A stretch of DNA of 64,000 nucleotides from Parazoarcus communis SWub3 = DSM 12120. GTDB lineage: Bacteria > Pseudomonadota > Gammaproteobacteria > Burkholderiales > Rhodocyclaceae. Both the position numbers and the translations under genes were made by a program. Shown here piece after piece: positions 46,219 through 55,453 of the stretch. The notes beneath the pieces were generated by a model. That model made no database searches. It worked only from the letters and a program-made list of their open reading frames with translations, and was not told where the DNA came from. How positions within the stretch are numbered: the stretch's first letter is position 1; every line of letters begins with the position of its first letter. The stretch lies in assembly GCF_003226565.1 (NCBI RefSeq), contig NZ_QKOE01000006.1:186001-250000 (forward strand), given 5' to 3'.

Positions 46219-46284
46219 CGAGTTCCGCTGCAACCGGTCAGGAACCGGTGAGCGGCATTGGGCGGGACGTCATCCCGCCCCTGC

Positions 46285-47664
46285 TCATGCCTCCAGCGCC
46301 TTCACATGCGTGATGACCTCGGCGATCGCCTGCTGCGCACTACCGTACAACATGCGGCAGTTGTCCTTGTAGAACAGCGCATTCTCGATGCCGGAGTAAC
46401 CCGCCCCCTTGCCGCGCTTGACCACGATGACGTTCTGCGCCATGTCCACATTCAGGATGGGCATGCCGTAGATCGGGCTGGTCTTGTCGGTACGCGCGAC
46501 CGGGTTCACCACGTCGTTGGCCCCGATCACCAGCGCCACATCGGCCTGCGGGAAGTCGGCGTTGATCTCCTCCAGGTCGAAGATCTTGTCGTACGGCACC
46601 CCCGCCTCGGCCAGCAGCACGTTCATGTGGCCCGGCATCCGCCCGGCCACCGGGTGGATCGCAAACACCACCTCCACGCCACCTTCCTCAAGCAACTGCG
46701 CCATCTCCCACACCTTGTGCTGCGCGCCGGCCACTGCCATGCCGTAGCCAGGCACGATGATGACCTTGCTCGCATAACGCATCACCGAGGCCGCATCGAG
46801 CGCCGAGAACTCCTTCATCGTCCCTTCGATCGCCTCGCCCTCGCCCCCCGCGGCCGCGCCGGTCAGCGGGGTGAAGATGACGTTGGAGATCGGACGGTTC
46901 ATCGCCTTGGCCATCAGCTGCGTCAGCAGCGTCCCCGACGCCCCCACCACGATGCCCGCCACGATCAGCGCCGGGTTGCCCAGCACATAGCCTTCGAAAC
47001 CCACCGCCAGCCCGGTGAAGGCATTGAGCAGCGAGATCACCACCGGCATGTCGGCTCCGCCGATCGGGCTGGTCAGGATCACACCCAGTGCCAGCGCCAG
47101 CACGAAGAACAACACGATGATCGCGCCCGACGGGGTGTCGGAGGCGATGATCACCAGGCCGAGCAGCGCCGTGAGCGCGGCCAGCACGATGTTGACCTTG
47201 TTCTGCTGCGGCAGGCGGAAGGCGTTCTTCATGATGCCTTGCAGCTTGGCATAGGCCACGCACGACCCCGAGAACGCGACCGAACCGATCAGTGCCCCCA
47301 GCACGGCCAGCGTGGCCACCACCGGCCCATGAATCTCGCCCCGGGCGAACTCCAGCGCCGCAATCGCCGCCGCCGCACCGCCGCCCATGCCGTTGTAGAT
47401 GGCGACCATCTGCGGCATGTCGGTCATCTTCACCGTCTTGCCGCTCCACCAGGCAATGGCCCCGCCCAGCACGATGGCCAGCACCATCAGACCGTAGTTC
47501 TGCATCCCCGGGGTCTGGAAGGTGACCAGGGTGGCAGCGATCATCGCCCAGCCCGCCCAGACGATGCCCTTGCGCGCCGTCGCGGGCGAGCTCATCGCCT
47601 TCAGGCCGAGGATGAACACCACCGCGACCGCAAAGTAGGAAAGTTGGATGAATCCGTTCAGCAT
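46285..47664 (-). CDS. pntB: NAD(P) transhydrogenase beta subunit
   Basis: 459 aa; about nine helices followed by the NADP(H)-binding domain III (VIIVPGYGMAVAGAQHKV, VLLAEAGVPYDKIFDLEEIN, VIGANDVVNPVAR). Couples proton entry to NADPH formation with PntAa/PntAb in the inner membrane. Confidence 0.96.
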   Translation of the reverse strand: MLNGFIQLSYFAVAVVFILGLKAMSSPATARKGIVWAGWAMIAATLVTFQTPGMQNYGLMVLAIVLGGAIAWWSGKTVKMTDMPQMVAIYNGMGGGAAAAIAALEFARGEIHGPVVATLAVLGALIGSVAFSGSCVAYAKLQGIMKNAFRLPQQNKVNIVLAALTALLGLVIIASDTPSGAIIVLFFVLALALGVILTSPIGGADMPVVISLLNAFTGLAVGFEGYVLGNPALIVAGIVVGASGTLLTQLMAKAMNRPISNVIFTPLTGAAAGGEGEAIEGTMKEFSALDAASVMRYASKVIIVPGYGMAVAGAQHKVWEMAQLLEEGGVEVVFAIHPVAGRMPGHMNVLLAEAGVPYDKIFDLEEINADFPQADVALVIGANDVVNPVARTDKTSPIYGMPILNVDMAQNVIVVKRGKGAGYSGIENALFYKDNCRMLYGSAQQAIAEVITHVKALEA

Positions 47665-47734
47665 GTCAGGCCTCCAGCGCGACGGGCAGCACGGGCCCCA
47701 GCTTGCGCAAACACAGTGAGCGTGAAGGTCCGGG

Positions 47735-48040
47735 TCATTGCGCGCCCTCCTTCTTCTTGTCGCCCTTGTTGAACATCGCCAGCATGCGTTCGGTCACCAC
47801 GTAGCCGCCGGCCGCATTGGCCGCGCCCAGGAACACCGCCACAAAGCCGATCGCCAGTTGCAGCGGGTCTTCCGGGTCGGCATGACCGAGCACCACCATC
47901 GCCCCCACCAGCACCACGCCGTGGACGAAGTTCGACCCCGACATCAGCGGCGTGTGCAGGATCACCGGCACCCGCGAGATCACCTCGTAGCCGGTGAAGG
48001 CCGCGAGCATGAAGATATACAGTGCAGCAATTCCATCCAT
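47735..48040 (-). CDS. pntAb: NAD(P) transhydrogenase alpha subunit part 2 (membrane domain)
   Basis: 101-aa membrane protein with about three to four helices (LYIFMLAAFTGYEVIS, VHGVVLVGAMVVLG, AIGFVAVFLGAANAAGGYVV). ATG 48040 lies 2 bp after the pntAa stop; the longer frame upstream overlaps pntAa and is a shadow. Split alpha subunit as in many proteobacteria. Seventy bp separate it from pntB. Confidence 0.93.
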   Translation of the reverse strand: MDGIAALYIFMLAAFTGYEVISRVPVILHTPLMSGSNFVHGVVLVGAMVVLGHADPEDPLQLAIGFVAVFLGAANAAGGYVVTERMLAMFNKGDKKKEGAQ

Positions 48041-48042
48041 GA

Positions 48043-49176
48043 TCAGGCTCCTTGCAGGCCAAGCACCTGCGCCACACCGGCGTGGCGCACCTCGCCCGCG
48101 TGGGTCAGGCAGCAGCCGGCCACCACTTCGTCTTCCCAGTCGAGCGCCAGCGCACCGTCCTTGATGAAGGGCGAAATGAAGTTGTAGAGGTTCTTCGCGT
48201 ACATCTCCGAGGCATGCACCGGCATGCGGCTGGTGATGTGGGTCGGCCCGATCACGAGCACGTCGTTGATCCACACCTTCTCGCCCGCCACCGTGCCTTC
48301 GACGTTGCCGCCACTCTCGGCCGCCATGTCGACGACCACCGCGCCCGGCTTCATCCGCGCGATCATGTCGGCGGTGATGATGCGCGGGGCGCGCTTGCCC
48401 GGAATCGCGGCGGTGGTGATCAGCGCGTCGCACTGGCCCACCGCCTTGGCCAGCCGTTCGGCCTGCCGCGCCTTCTCTTCGTCGGTCAGTTCGCGGGCGT
48501 AGCCGCCGCTGCCGGCTGCCGCCACCCCGGTGTCGACGAACTTGGCGCCCAGCGATTCGATCTGCTCGCGGGTTTCCGGACGCACGTCATAGGCCTCGAC
48601 CATGGCGCCGATGCGCCGCGCCGTGGCAATGGCCTGCAGGCCCGCCACCCCGGCACCAATGACCAGCACCTTGGCCGGACGGATCGTGCCCGCCGCATAG
48701 GTCAGCATGGGGAAGAACTTGGGGCTGTGGTCCGCGGCAATCAGCGCGCACTCGTAGCCCGCGACCGCGGCCTGCGAGGACAGCGCGTCCATGCTTTGCG
48801 AGCGCGAGATGCGCGGCAGCAGTTCGAGCGCAAAGGCGGTGATCTGCCGCGCCTGCAGCAGCTTCACCCGCTCCACATCCGACCACGGTTGCAGCATGCC
48901 CAGCAGCACGCTGCCCGGCTTCATCGCGGCAATGCGCTGCGCCGACGGCGGTTGCACGCACAGCAGCAAGTCCGCATCGGCGCAGATCACCTGCGCATCC
49001 TCAACAAAATCAACACCGGCAAAGCCGGCATCCACGTAGTGCGCCGGCACGCCGGCACCCGTCTGCATCACGACCCGGGCACCCAGGCCCTGGTACTTCT
49101 TGACCACGTCCGGTACGACCGAAATTCGTCGCTCGCCGGCAATGGTCTCCGCTGGCACTCCGATGGACAGAGGCAT
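48043..49176 (-). CDS. pntAa: NAD(P) transhydrogenase alpha subunit part 1 (NAD-binding)
   Basis: 377-aa soluble domain I, related to alanine dehydrogenase: RISVVPDVVKKYQGLGA at the N-terminus, the RQDR-loop region, KVLVIGAGVAGLQAIATARRIGA NAD fold and GAVVVDMAAESGGNVEGT. First gene of pntAa-pntAb-pntB. ATG 49176 follows GGAGGAG. Confidence 0.95.
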   Translation of the reverse strand: MPLSIGVPAETIAGERRISVVPDVVKKYQGLGARVVMQTGAGVPAHYVDAGFAGVDFVEDAQVICADADLLLCVQPPSAQRIAAMKPGSVLLGMLQPWSDVERVKLLQARQITAFALELLPRISRSQSMDALSSQAAVAGYECALIAADHSPKFFPMLTYAAGTIRPAKVLVIGAGVAGLQAIATARRIGAMVEAYDVRPETREQIESLGAKFVDTGVAAAGSGGYARELTDEEKARQAERLAKAVGQCDALITTAAIPGKRAPRIITADMIARMKPGAVVVDMAAESGGNVEGTVAGEKVWINDVLVIGPTHITSRMPVHASEMYAKNLYNFISPFIKDGALALDWEDEVVAGCCLTHAGEVRHAGVAQVLGLQGA

Positions 49177-49495
49177 GGGGGGACTCCTCCCTATGGGATT
49201 GAGATTGGAAAAAACGCGCCGGCACAGCCTTGTATTGTTGTTTCTCCCTGCCCCACACCATTTCGGTGCGCAGCCGACGCGAACCAGATATTACCGGTAA
49301 ATCGCGTATGCGCAACACGATCACCCAAAGGGCCGTCTTGCTACCAGGGGGATAAAGGCCGATGTTGCGGACGGCCCCAGGGATCAGGACCGAGGAGGGA
49401 CAACGGCGTCATGCTGCTGACCTACCGGTCGGACGGTCGTCGGAGTGGTTCCGCCATCAGTGCAGGCGATCACGCACCAAGGAGACGGGATGGGA
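49177..49495. other. Gene-free leader region of the pnt operon
   Basis: About 320 bp between the PP2C gene end and pntAa. Small frames on both strands look like shadows. A minus-strand TTGCGC-N16-TAATAT pair (49288-49315) is a good sigma-70-like promoter for pntAa; a perfect TTACCGGTAA palindrome (49291-49300) overlaps its -10. Confidence 0.5.
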
Positions 49496-50263
49496 TCAGC
49501 CTGCGGTGCCGACAGACGGAATGTCGATGAACTTGATGATCGCCAGCGAAATGTTGTCACCGTAACCGGCCGCACGCTCACGGGCACGATCGATCAGATG
49601 CTGGGCAGCTTCCCTGGCGCTCATGGAATGGATGATGCTCGCGAGTTCATCGTCGCCGAAATAGGCCCACAGACCATCGGAACACAACAGAAAGCTGTCC
49701 CCACCCTGTACGGACTCACAATGACCGTGATCGATGCGCGGCTCGCGCTCGCTCCCCAGGCAGGACAACAGGACGTTGCGCTGCGGATGAACCAGGGCAC
49801 CCGCCTCGTCAAGCCTGCCCTTGCGTTGCAACTCGCCCACCAGGGAGTGATCCGGGCTGCGATATACCGTCTCCAGCCCACGGAAATGATAGAGCCGGGA
49901 ATCTCCACAGTGCGCCCAACTCGGTCGGCCCTGGTTAAGCAGGAAAACAACCGCTGTACTGTGAGGATCCTTCTCGCTGGTAAAGCGGGTCAGCCGGATG
50001 ACGGTGTGGGCTTCGTTGATCACGCTCTCGAGCAGATGCTCCGGCGTTTCGTGCAAGGGTGCAAAGGCCTCGAAATTCTGCCGGGCCTTCAGCACGACCT
50101 GCTCTGCGGCCATCGACCCTCCGCTGTGGCCGCCCATACCATCGGCCAGCACCGCCAGCATCATGCCAGGACGCGTGGGATGCCCGAAAAGGGCGACACG
50201 GTCCTGTTGCTCGGTACGGTCACCAATATGACGAGCGACACAGGTTTCAACGGTGATCGGCAT
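49496..50263 (-). CDS. PP2C-family serine/threonine phosphatase
   Basis: 255 aa with the metal-binding PPM motifs in order: RTEQQDR, LADGMGGHSGG, HCGDSRLY, LLCSDGL and GYGDNISLA. Bacterial members of this type often oppose Hanks-type kinases, for example in type VI secretion, but no kinase lies in the window. Single gene. Confidence 0.9.
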   Translation of the reverse strand: MPITVETCVARHIGDRTEQQDRVALFGHPTRPGMMLAVLADGMGGHSGGSMAAEQVVLKARQNFEAFAPLHETPEHLLESVINEAHTVIRLTRFTSEKDPHSTAVVFLLNQGRPSWAHCGDSRLYHFRGLETVYRSPDHSLVGELQRKGRLDEAGALVHPQRNVLLSCLGSEREPRIDHGHCESVQGGDSFLLCSDGLWAYFGDDELASIIHSMSAREAAQHLIDRARERAAGYGDNISLAIIKFIDIPSVGTAG

Positions 50264-50490
50264 GGAGGCAGAAGAATTGACTGAGCCGTAGATAATAGCA
50301 ACGCATCTCGATTCACGTGCACCTCACCACCGCCTCACCAATCTGGGTAAGGATGCAGTGTGACTTATTTCACACCCACCACCACGCACATCCGCCCATG
50401 TAGCCTTCATGCCCCAGTGCAGAACCGCCGCCCCCCTTGCCCCGCTGTGAAGCTGTGCCGGAGGAGGGCGTCACCACCTCGCCCCCCGAT

Positions 50491-51735
50491 TCAAATCGGA
50501 AAACCATTCAGCCGCGCATCAATGAGCTCAATCCAGTGCCGCACTGGCGTTGTGGTTCCCGCCTGCAAATGGGTGATGCAACCGATATTGGCCGAAGCAA
50601 TCAGTGTCGCACCGCCCTCTCCAAGCGCAGCCAGCTTGCTATCCCGCAGCGTATGAGACAGCGCCGGCTGCAGCAGCGAGTACGTACCCGCCGACCCACA
50701 GCACAGGTGCGCATCACGCACCGGCGTCAGCTCGAAGCCCGCTGCGGCCAGCAGACGCTCAACCCCCCCGCGCAGCTTCAAGCCATGCTGCAGGGTGCAC
50801 GGTGCATGCCACGCCAGCGGCGTCGGCTGGCCTCCCCGCGCACGCAGGCGGCCAGCCAGCGTGTCGATCTCGGCGACCACGATCTCGCTGACATCCTTCG
50901 TCAGTTCGCTGATGCGACGTGCCTTGTCAGCGTATAGCGGGTCGTCGCGCAGGATGTGGCCATAATCCTTGATCTGTGCCCCGCAACCGGAGGCGGTCAT
51001 CACGATGGCCTCGACTTCGCCACGCTCCACCGCAGGCCACCAGGCGTCGATATTGCGCTTCATGTCCGCCTTGCCACCGGCGTGATCGTTGAGGTGGTGC
51101 CGGACGGCACCGCAACAGCCGCCACCGGGTGCCTCGTGCAGGGAGATGCCAAGGGTGTCGAGCACCCGCGCCGCCGCCGCATTGATCGACGGCGCCATGG
51201 CGGGTTGGACACATCCGGCCAGCGCCAGCATCCTGCGGGCATGGCGCGGACGCGGCCAGGGGCCGGAAGGACGCGCCAGAGGCACTTTATCCTTGAGCAC
51301 CTCGGGCAGCATGCCGCGAACCAGGCGCCCGGCCTTCATCGCCGCACCAAACAGGCCGGCGCGCGGCACAAACTCGCGCAAGGCCCAGCGCACCACGCGA
51401 TCCGCCCCCTGTCGGGGCACTTTCTGCTCGACCACATGACGCCCGATGTCGAGCAGACGCCCATACTGGACGCCCGACGGACAGGTGGATTCGCAGGAGC
51501 GGCAGGTCAGGCAACGGTCCAGATGCAGCCGGGTCTTTTCACTCGGCTCGTGCCCCTCGAGCACCTGCTTGATCAGGTAGATACGTCCGCGCGGGCCGTC
51601 GAGTTCGTCACCCAGCAACTGATAGGTCGGGCAGGTTGCGGTGCAGAAGCCGCAATGCACACACTTGCGCAGGATATCGTCGGCCACCTGGCCGTCAGCG
51701 GTATCGCGGATGAAGTCGGCGAGCTGGGTCTGCAT
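50491..51735 (-). CDS. glcF: Glycolate oxidase iron-sulfur subunit
   Basis: 414 aa with two 4Fe-4S motifs (CVHCGFCTATCP and CLTCRSCESTCP) and two cysteine-rich CCG domains (GGGCCGAVRHH, LCCGSAGTYS). Passes electrons from the flavin subunits GlcD/GlcE to the quinone pool. Two bp gap after glcE. Confidence 0.96.
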   Translation of the reverse strand: MQTQLADFIRDTADGQVADDILRKCVHCGFCTATCPTYQLLGDELDGPRGRIYLIKQVLEGHEPSEKTRLHLDRCLTCRSCESTCPSGVQYGRLLDIGRHVVEQKVPRQGADRVVRWALREFVPRAGLFGAAMKAGRLVRGMLPEVLKDKVPLARPSGPWPRPRHARRMLALAGCVQPAMAPSINAAAARVLDTLGISLHEAPGGGCCGAVRHHLNDHAGGKADMKRNIDAWWPAVERGEVEAIVMTASGCGAQIKDYGHILRDDPLYADKARRISELTKDVSEIVVAEIDTLAGRLRARGGQPTPLAWHAPCTLQHGLKLRGGVERLLAAAGFELTPVRDAHLCCGSAGTYSLLQPALSHTLRDSKLAALGEGGATLIASANIGCITHLQAGTTTPVRHWIELIDARLNGFPI

Positions 51736-51737
51736 GC

Positions 51738-52811
51738 TCAGAATCCTTGGTAAAGACGGCCGGGGTTGAGAATGCCCGCGGGGTCGAAAGCCGTTTTGAG
51801 ACGACGGTGCAGCGCCAGCAGGGCAGGCGCGAGGGGGGCAAACACCTCGCCATCCCGGTTGCCGCCACGGAACAGGCTGGCATGCCCGCCCAGTGCGCTG
51901 GCACGGGCCTGGATCTGCTCACCGGGCAGCTCACCCACCAGCCAGCGCTGCGCCCCACCCCACTCGATCAACTGGGTGCCGGCCAGCTTCAGCGGCGGCG
52001 CCGAGCTGGGCACCGACAATCGCCATAGCGGACGGGTTGCAGCCGCCGCGAAATACGCCGCTGTCTGCTCACGCAGCCCCTGCCAGAAGGCCCCGCTTTC
52101 CGCCGCATCGAGACGTTCGCCACCGAGCCGCTGACAGGCGGTGCTCACCGCGGCTTCGGCGCCGGACAGACGTATGGTCAATCCCCCCTCCTGCCAGGCC
52201 GAAGCGGACAAGGGCAGCGGTTGCCCACCCCATTGATTCAGGCGTTCGATTGCGTCGGCCTCGCTCATCGCAAAACGCAGCGTTGCCTCGGCAACCGGGC
52301 GGGGCAACACTTTCAGCGACACCTCGAGGATCACGCCCAGCGTACCGAGACTGCCGGCAATGATGCGGGACACGTCATAGCCGGCGACATTCTTCATCAC
52401 CTGCCCGCCAAACGTCAGGACCTGTCCACGACCGTCGAGCAACTTGACCCCCAGCACATAATCGCGCACACCACCCGCCGTTGCACGCCTCGGGCCAGCC
52501 AGGCCAGCCGCAACGCAGCCTGCCACGGTCGCGCCTGGTGCAAAGTGTGGTGGCTCGAAGGGCAGGAACTGCCCCTGCGTGGCCAGCAAGGCCTCCAGTT
52601 CGGCCAGCGGGGTGCCGCCCCGTACGGTCACGACCAGTTCAGTCGGCTCGTAGCTGACGACTCCGCGGTGCGAGCTGACATCCAGGATCTCGCCCTGCTG
52701 CACCCGACCGTAAAACTGCTTGCTGCCTCCACCGACAATGCACAGCGCCGTTCCGGTCGCTGCCGCATTGCGGATCCGCTCGGCCCATGCCGACACGCTG
52801 TCTTCCATCAC
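51738..52811 (-). CDS. glcE: Glycolate oxidase FAD-binding subunit GlcE
   Basis: 357 aa with a PCMH-type FAD domain (VVTVRGGTPLAELEALL, GATVAGCVAAGLAGPRRATAGGVRDYVLG) and a short C-terminal domain. Its ATG overlaps the stop of a 44-codon ORF (ATGA). Confidence 0.95.
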   Translation of the reverse strand: MMEDSVSAWAERIRNAAATGTALCIVGGGSKQFYGRVQQGEILDVSSHRGVVSYEPTELVVTVRGGTPLAELEALLATQGQFLPFEPPHFAPGATVAGCVAAGLAGPRRATAGGVRDYVLGVKLLDGRGQVLTFGGQVMKNVAGYDVSRIIAGSLGTLGVILEVSLKVLPRPVAEATLRFAMSEADAIERLNQWGGQPLPLSASAWQEGGLTIRLSGAEAAVSTACQRLGGERLDAAESGAFWQGLREQTAAYFAAAATRPLWRLSVPSSAPPLKLAGTQLIEWGGAQRWLVGELPGEQIQARASALGGHASLFRGGNRDGEVFAPLAPALLALHRRLKTAFDPAGILNPGRLYQGF

Positions 52812-52942
52812 ACTTGCCCCTTGTCCTTACGTTCTTGTCCCCTGCCACGCCGGCTGACGACGCGCAGCGCCAGCCAGGCACCGATCAGTGACATCACCGG
52901 CACCACGACCAGCAGAAACTGGATCCAGCCCTTGTCCGTCAT
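52808..52942 (-). CDS. 44-aa single-helix membrane protein inside the glc operon
   Basis: The start ATG shares one base with the glcD stop (TGATG) and the stop overlaps the glcE ATG (ATGA), so it is translationally coupled on both sides. It has one hydrophobic helix (about residues 6-27, WIQFLLVVVPVMSLIGAWLA) followed by a basic tail (RRGRGQERKDKGQV). I do not recognise a family. A role in anchoring GlcDEF to the membrane is a guess. Confidence 0.65.
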   Translation of the reverse strand: MTDKGWIQFLLVVVPVMSLIGAWLALRVVSRRGRGQERKDKGQV

Positions 52943-54450
52943 CAGAACCGCGGAATGTCCGGATGCGGCACCGCGCCGCCGCTGACATGCAGGCGCCCGT
53001 ACTCGGCACAACGATGCAAGGTCGGAATCGCCTTGCCGGGGTTGAGCAGGCCTGCCGGATCGAACGCCGCCTTCACGCGGAAGAACTGGGTTCGCTCCGC
53101 AACACTGAACTGCGAACACATCTGGTTGATCTTCTCGATACCGACGCCATGCTCGCCGGTGATGGTGCCCCCCAGCGCGACAGACAGCTCGAGGATCTCG
53201 GCGCCGAAGGCCTCGGCGCGCTCCATCTCGCCGGCTTGATTGGCGTCGAACAGAATCAGCGGATGCAGGTTGCCGTCACCGGCATGAAAGACATTGATGC
53301 AACGCAGGCCGTACTCGGTTTCCATGCGCTGGATCGCGCTGAGCATCTCACCCAGACGCTTGCGCGGGATTGTGCCGTCCATGCAATAGTAGTCGGGCGA
53401 CATCCGGCCGGCCGCAGGAAACGCCGCCTTGCGCCCCGCCCAGAAGCGCATGCGCTCGGCCTCATCGCGAGACACGCGGATTTCGGTCGCACCACTGCGC
53501 TCGAGTACCTCGCGGACGCGTGCGATCTCCTCGGCGACCTCTTCTGGCGTCCCATCCGATTCGCACAGCAGGATGGCCTTTGCATCCAGCGGGTAGCCCG
53601 CATGGACGAACTCTTCCACCGCGGCGGTCGCCGGCTGATCCATCATCTCCAGTCCGGCAGGAATGATGCCCGCAGCAATGATGGCCGCAACCGCATCACC
53701 CGCTCGGATGACATCATCAAACGCAGCCAGCACGCACTGCGCCAATTGCGGCTTGGGCGTGAGGCGCACAGTGACTTCAGTGACCACCGCCAGCATGCCT
53801 TCGGACCCGGTCATCAGCGCAAGCAGGTCATAACCGGGGGCGTCCAGCGCATGATTGCCGAACTCGACCACTTCACCTTCTATGGTCACACCACGCACGC
53901 GCATCAGGTTGTGCACGGTCAGTCCGTACTTCAGGCAATGCACGCCGCCGGCGTTCTCGGCGACATTGCCACCGATGGTACAGGCGATCTGGGACGAGGG
54001 GTCGGGGGCGTAATACAGACCGTGCGGCGCCGCTGCCTCGGAAATGGCCAGGTTGCGCACACCCGGCTGCACCACCGCAGTACGCGCATGCGGGTCCAGA
54101 TGCACGATGCGGTTGAAACGGGCCAGCGACAGCAAAACCCCCTGCGGATGGGGCAGCGCCCCGCCCGACAAACCGGTGCCGGCACCACGCGCCACCACCG
54201 GTACGCCAAGCTCCGAGCAGGTGCGCAACACTGCCACCACCTGCTCCTCGGTGGTCGGCAGCACGACGGCCATCGGCACACTGCGGTAGGCGGCCAGTCC
54301 GTCACACTCGTACGGCCGCAGGTCCTCGTTCTCGAACATCAGCACCCCGACGGGCAGCACCCGCGCCAGCGCCTCCACCACCCGGGCCTTGTCCAGCGCG
54401 CTAAAGTCGCGCTCCTGGACACCCGGTGCCTGCGCCTCGATTTCCATCAT
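52942..54450 (-). CDS. glcD: Glycolate oxidase catalytic FAD subunit GlcD
   Basis: 502-aa FAD-linked oxidase: PCMH domain (VPVVARGAGTGLSGGALP, GGNVAENAGGVHCLKYG) and C-terminal domain with NVFHAGDGNLHPLILFD and TGEHGVGIEK. Oxidises glycolate (or D-lactate) to glyoxylate (pyruvate). Start at 54450 overlaps the glcC stop (ATGA); the next ATG at 54447 is possible. Confidence 0.96.
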   Translation of the reverse strand: MMEIEAQAPGVQERDFSALDKARVVEALARVLPVGVLMFENEDLRPYECDGLAAYRSVPMAVVLPTTEEQVVAVLRTCSELGVPVVARGAGTGLSGGALPHPQGVLLSLARFNRIVHLDPHARTAVVQPGVRNLAISEAAAPHGLYYAPDPSSQIACTIGGNVAENAGGVHCLKYGLTVHNLMRVRGVTIEGEVVEFGNHALDAPGYDLLALMTGSEGMLAVVTEVTVRLTPKPQLAQCVLAAFDDVIRAGDAVAAIIAAGIIPAGLEMMDQPATAAVEEFVHAGYPLDAKAILLCESDGTPEEVAEEIARVREVLERSGATEIRVSRDEAERMRFWAGRKAAFPAAGRMSPDYYCMDGTIPRKRLGEMLSAIQRMETEYGLRCINVFHAGDGNLHPLILFDANQAGEMERAEAFGAEILELSVALGGTITGEHGVGIEKINQMCSQFSVAERTQFFRVKAAFDPAGLLNPGKAIPTLHRCAEYGRLHVSGGAVPHPDIPRF

Positions 54451-55217
54451 GCCCTGTCTCCCCAGGTCTCGCCCGCAAGGGGCTGAATAACGTGATCCTG
54501 ACGCGCGCGCGGACGGATCCCGAGGCGCTGCGAAGCGGCCTCCAGATGCGCCCGGCTCGCCCTGCCTGCCGCCGCCGCATCACCGCGCCGGATGGCATCG
54601 AAAATCTGCCGATGCTCCGCTTGCGATTGTGCCGCCCGACCGCTGCGGTGCCCGGCGTCGTCCCAGGTCGGCAGTCTGGACGCCGAAAATTGCCGCCCCA
54701 TGTAAGCCAGAAAGCGCTCCAGCTGACGATTACCGGACGCAGCCGCAATGGCCTGGTGAAAGGCGTCGTCAGCCGCGGCCCCTCCATCGTTTGTCAGCAG
54801 CGCCTCTTCCATCTGCGCCAGCGCAGCAGCAATGCGCGCCAGCCCTTGCGGACCACACCGACGGGCAGCCAGTTCGGCGGCTGCACTCTCGACGATGCAG
54901 CGCAATTCAAACACGTCTTCCGCTTCTGTCCCGTCCGGATCGATGTCCAGATCAAGCCGAAAACTTCCCTCGCCCGGCAAGGCCGCAACAAATGCGCCAA
55001 GCCCCTGACGGGTTTCCACACAGCCTTCGGCCTTCAACCGGGAAATGGCCTCACGTATCACCGCCCGGCTGACCCCAAAGCGCTCGCACAACTCCTTTTC
55101 GGTGGGCAACTGCGCACCGGGCGCCAGGCCCAGCTCGCGGATCCACGCTTCCATCTCGCGCGAGACGCGATCACTGAGGCGAGCGGGTCGATCGATCTGC
55201 GTCACTTGCATCGGCAT
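54447..55217 (-). CDS. glcC: GlcC-like FadR-type regulator of the glycolate operon
   Basis: About 256 aa: wHTH (LPTEKELCERFGVSRAVIREAISRLKAEG split over residues ~33-65) and FCD ligand domain (DAFHQAIAAASGN, EHRQIFDAIRRGD). It overlaps glcD by four bases, so the regulator is the first gene of glcC-glcD-ORF44-glcE-glcF. ATG 55217 or 55211; the longer frame would cover the operator. Confidence 0.87.
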   Translation of the reverse strand: MPMQVTQIDRPARLSDRVSREMEAWIRELGLAPGAQLPTEKELCERFGVSRAVIREAISRLKAEGCVETRQGLGAFVAALPGEGSFRLDLDIDPDGTEAEDVFELRCIVESAAAELAARRCGPQGLARIAAALAQMEEALLTNDGGAAADDAFHQAIAAASGNRQLERFLAYMGRQFSASRLPTWDDAGHRSGRAAQSQAEHRQIFDAIRRGDAAAAGRASRAHLEAASQRLGIRPRARQDHVIQPLAGETWGDRA

Positions 55218-55243
55218 GAGGGGGCGATGGCGCCCGGCACCAA

Positions 55244-55258
55244 ACTTGTCTGACAAGT
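55244..55258. promoter_or_regulatory. Operator palindrome upstream of glcC
   Basis: ACTTGTC-T-GACAAGT is a perfect 15-bp dyad with the FadR-subfamily core TTGTCTGACAA, 27 bp before the chosen glcC start. Autoregulation of the glc operon is likely. Confidence 0.7.
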
Positions 55259-55453
55259 AGACAATATTATCGCAAGTCAGCCGGGCTGCGATTGGGGTTT
55301 TCCCGCGGCAACCGGCATGCCATCGCGCATCACCACCCGAACGCATCATCCACCCGCGCTGCACCGACCGCCCCAACGCCCTCATCAAGACCAGCGCAAC
55401 GCCCCACCCCCGGCCTTTGCTAATATAAGACCCCGCTTCATCCCGACCACGCC

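Noticed and set aside
46258-49530. Two ~500-codon plus-strand ORFs over the pnt genes
   Set aside because: Arg/His/Gln-rich shadows of pntB and pntAa.
50484-50502. Short CCGATT/AATCGG dyad at the glcF stop as a terminator
   Set aside because: The loop would be about two bases and no T tract is present.
52888-54486. 532-codon ORF opposite glcD
   Set aside because: Shadow frame; glcD has full-length family similarity.
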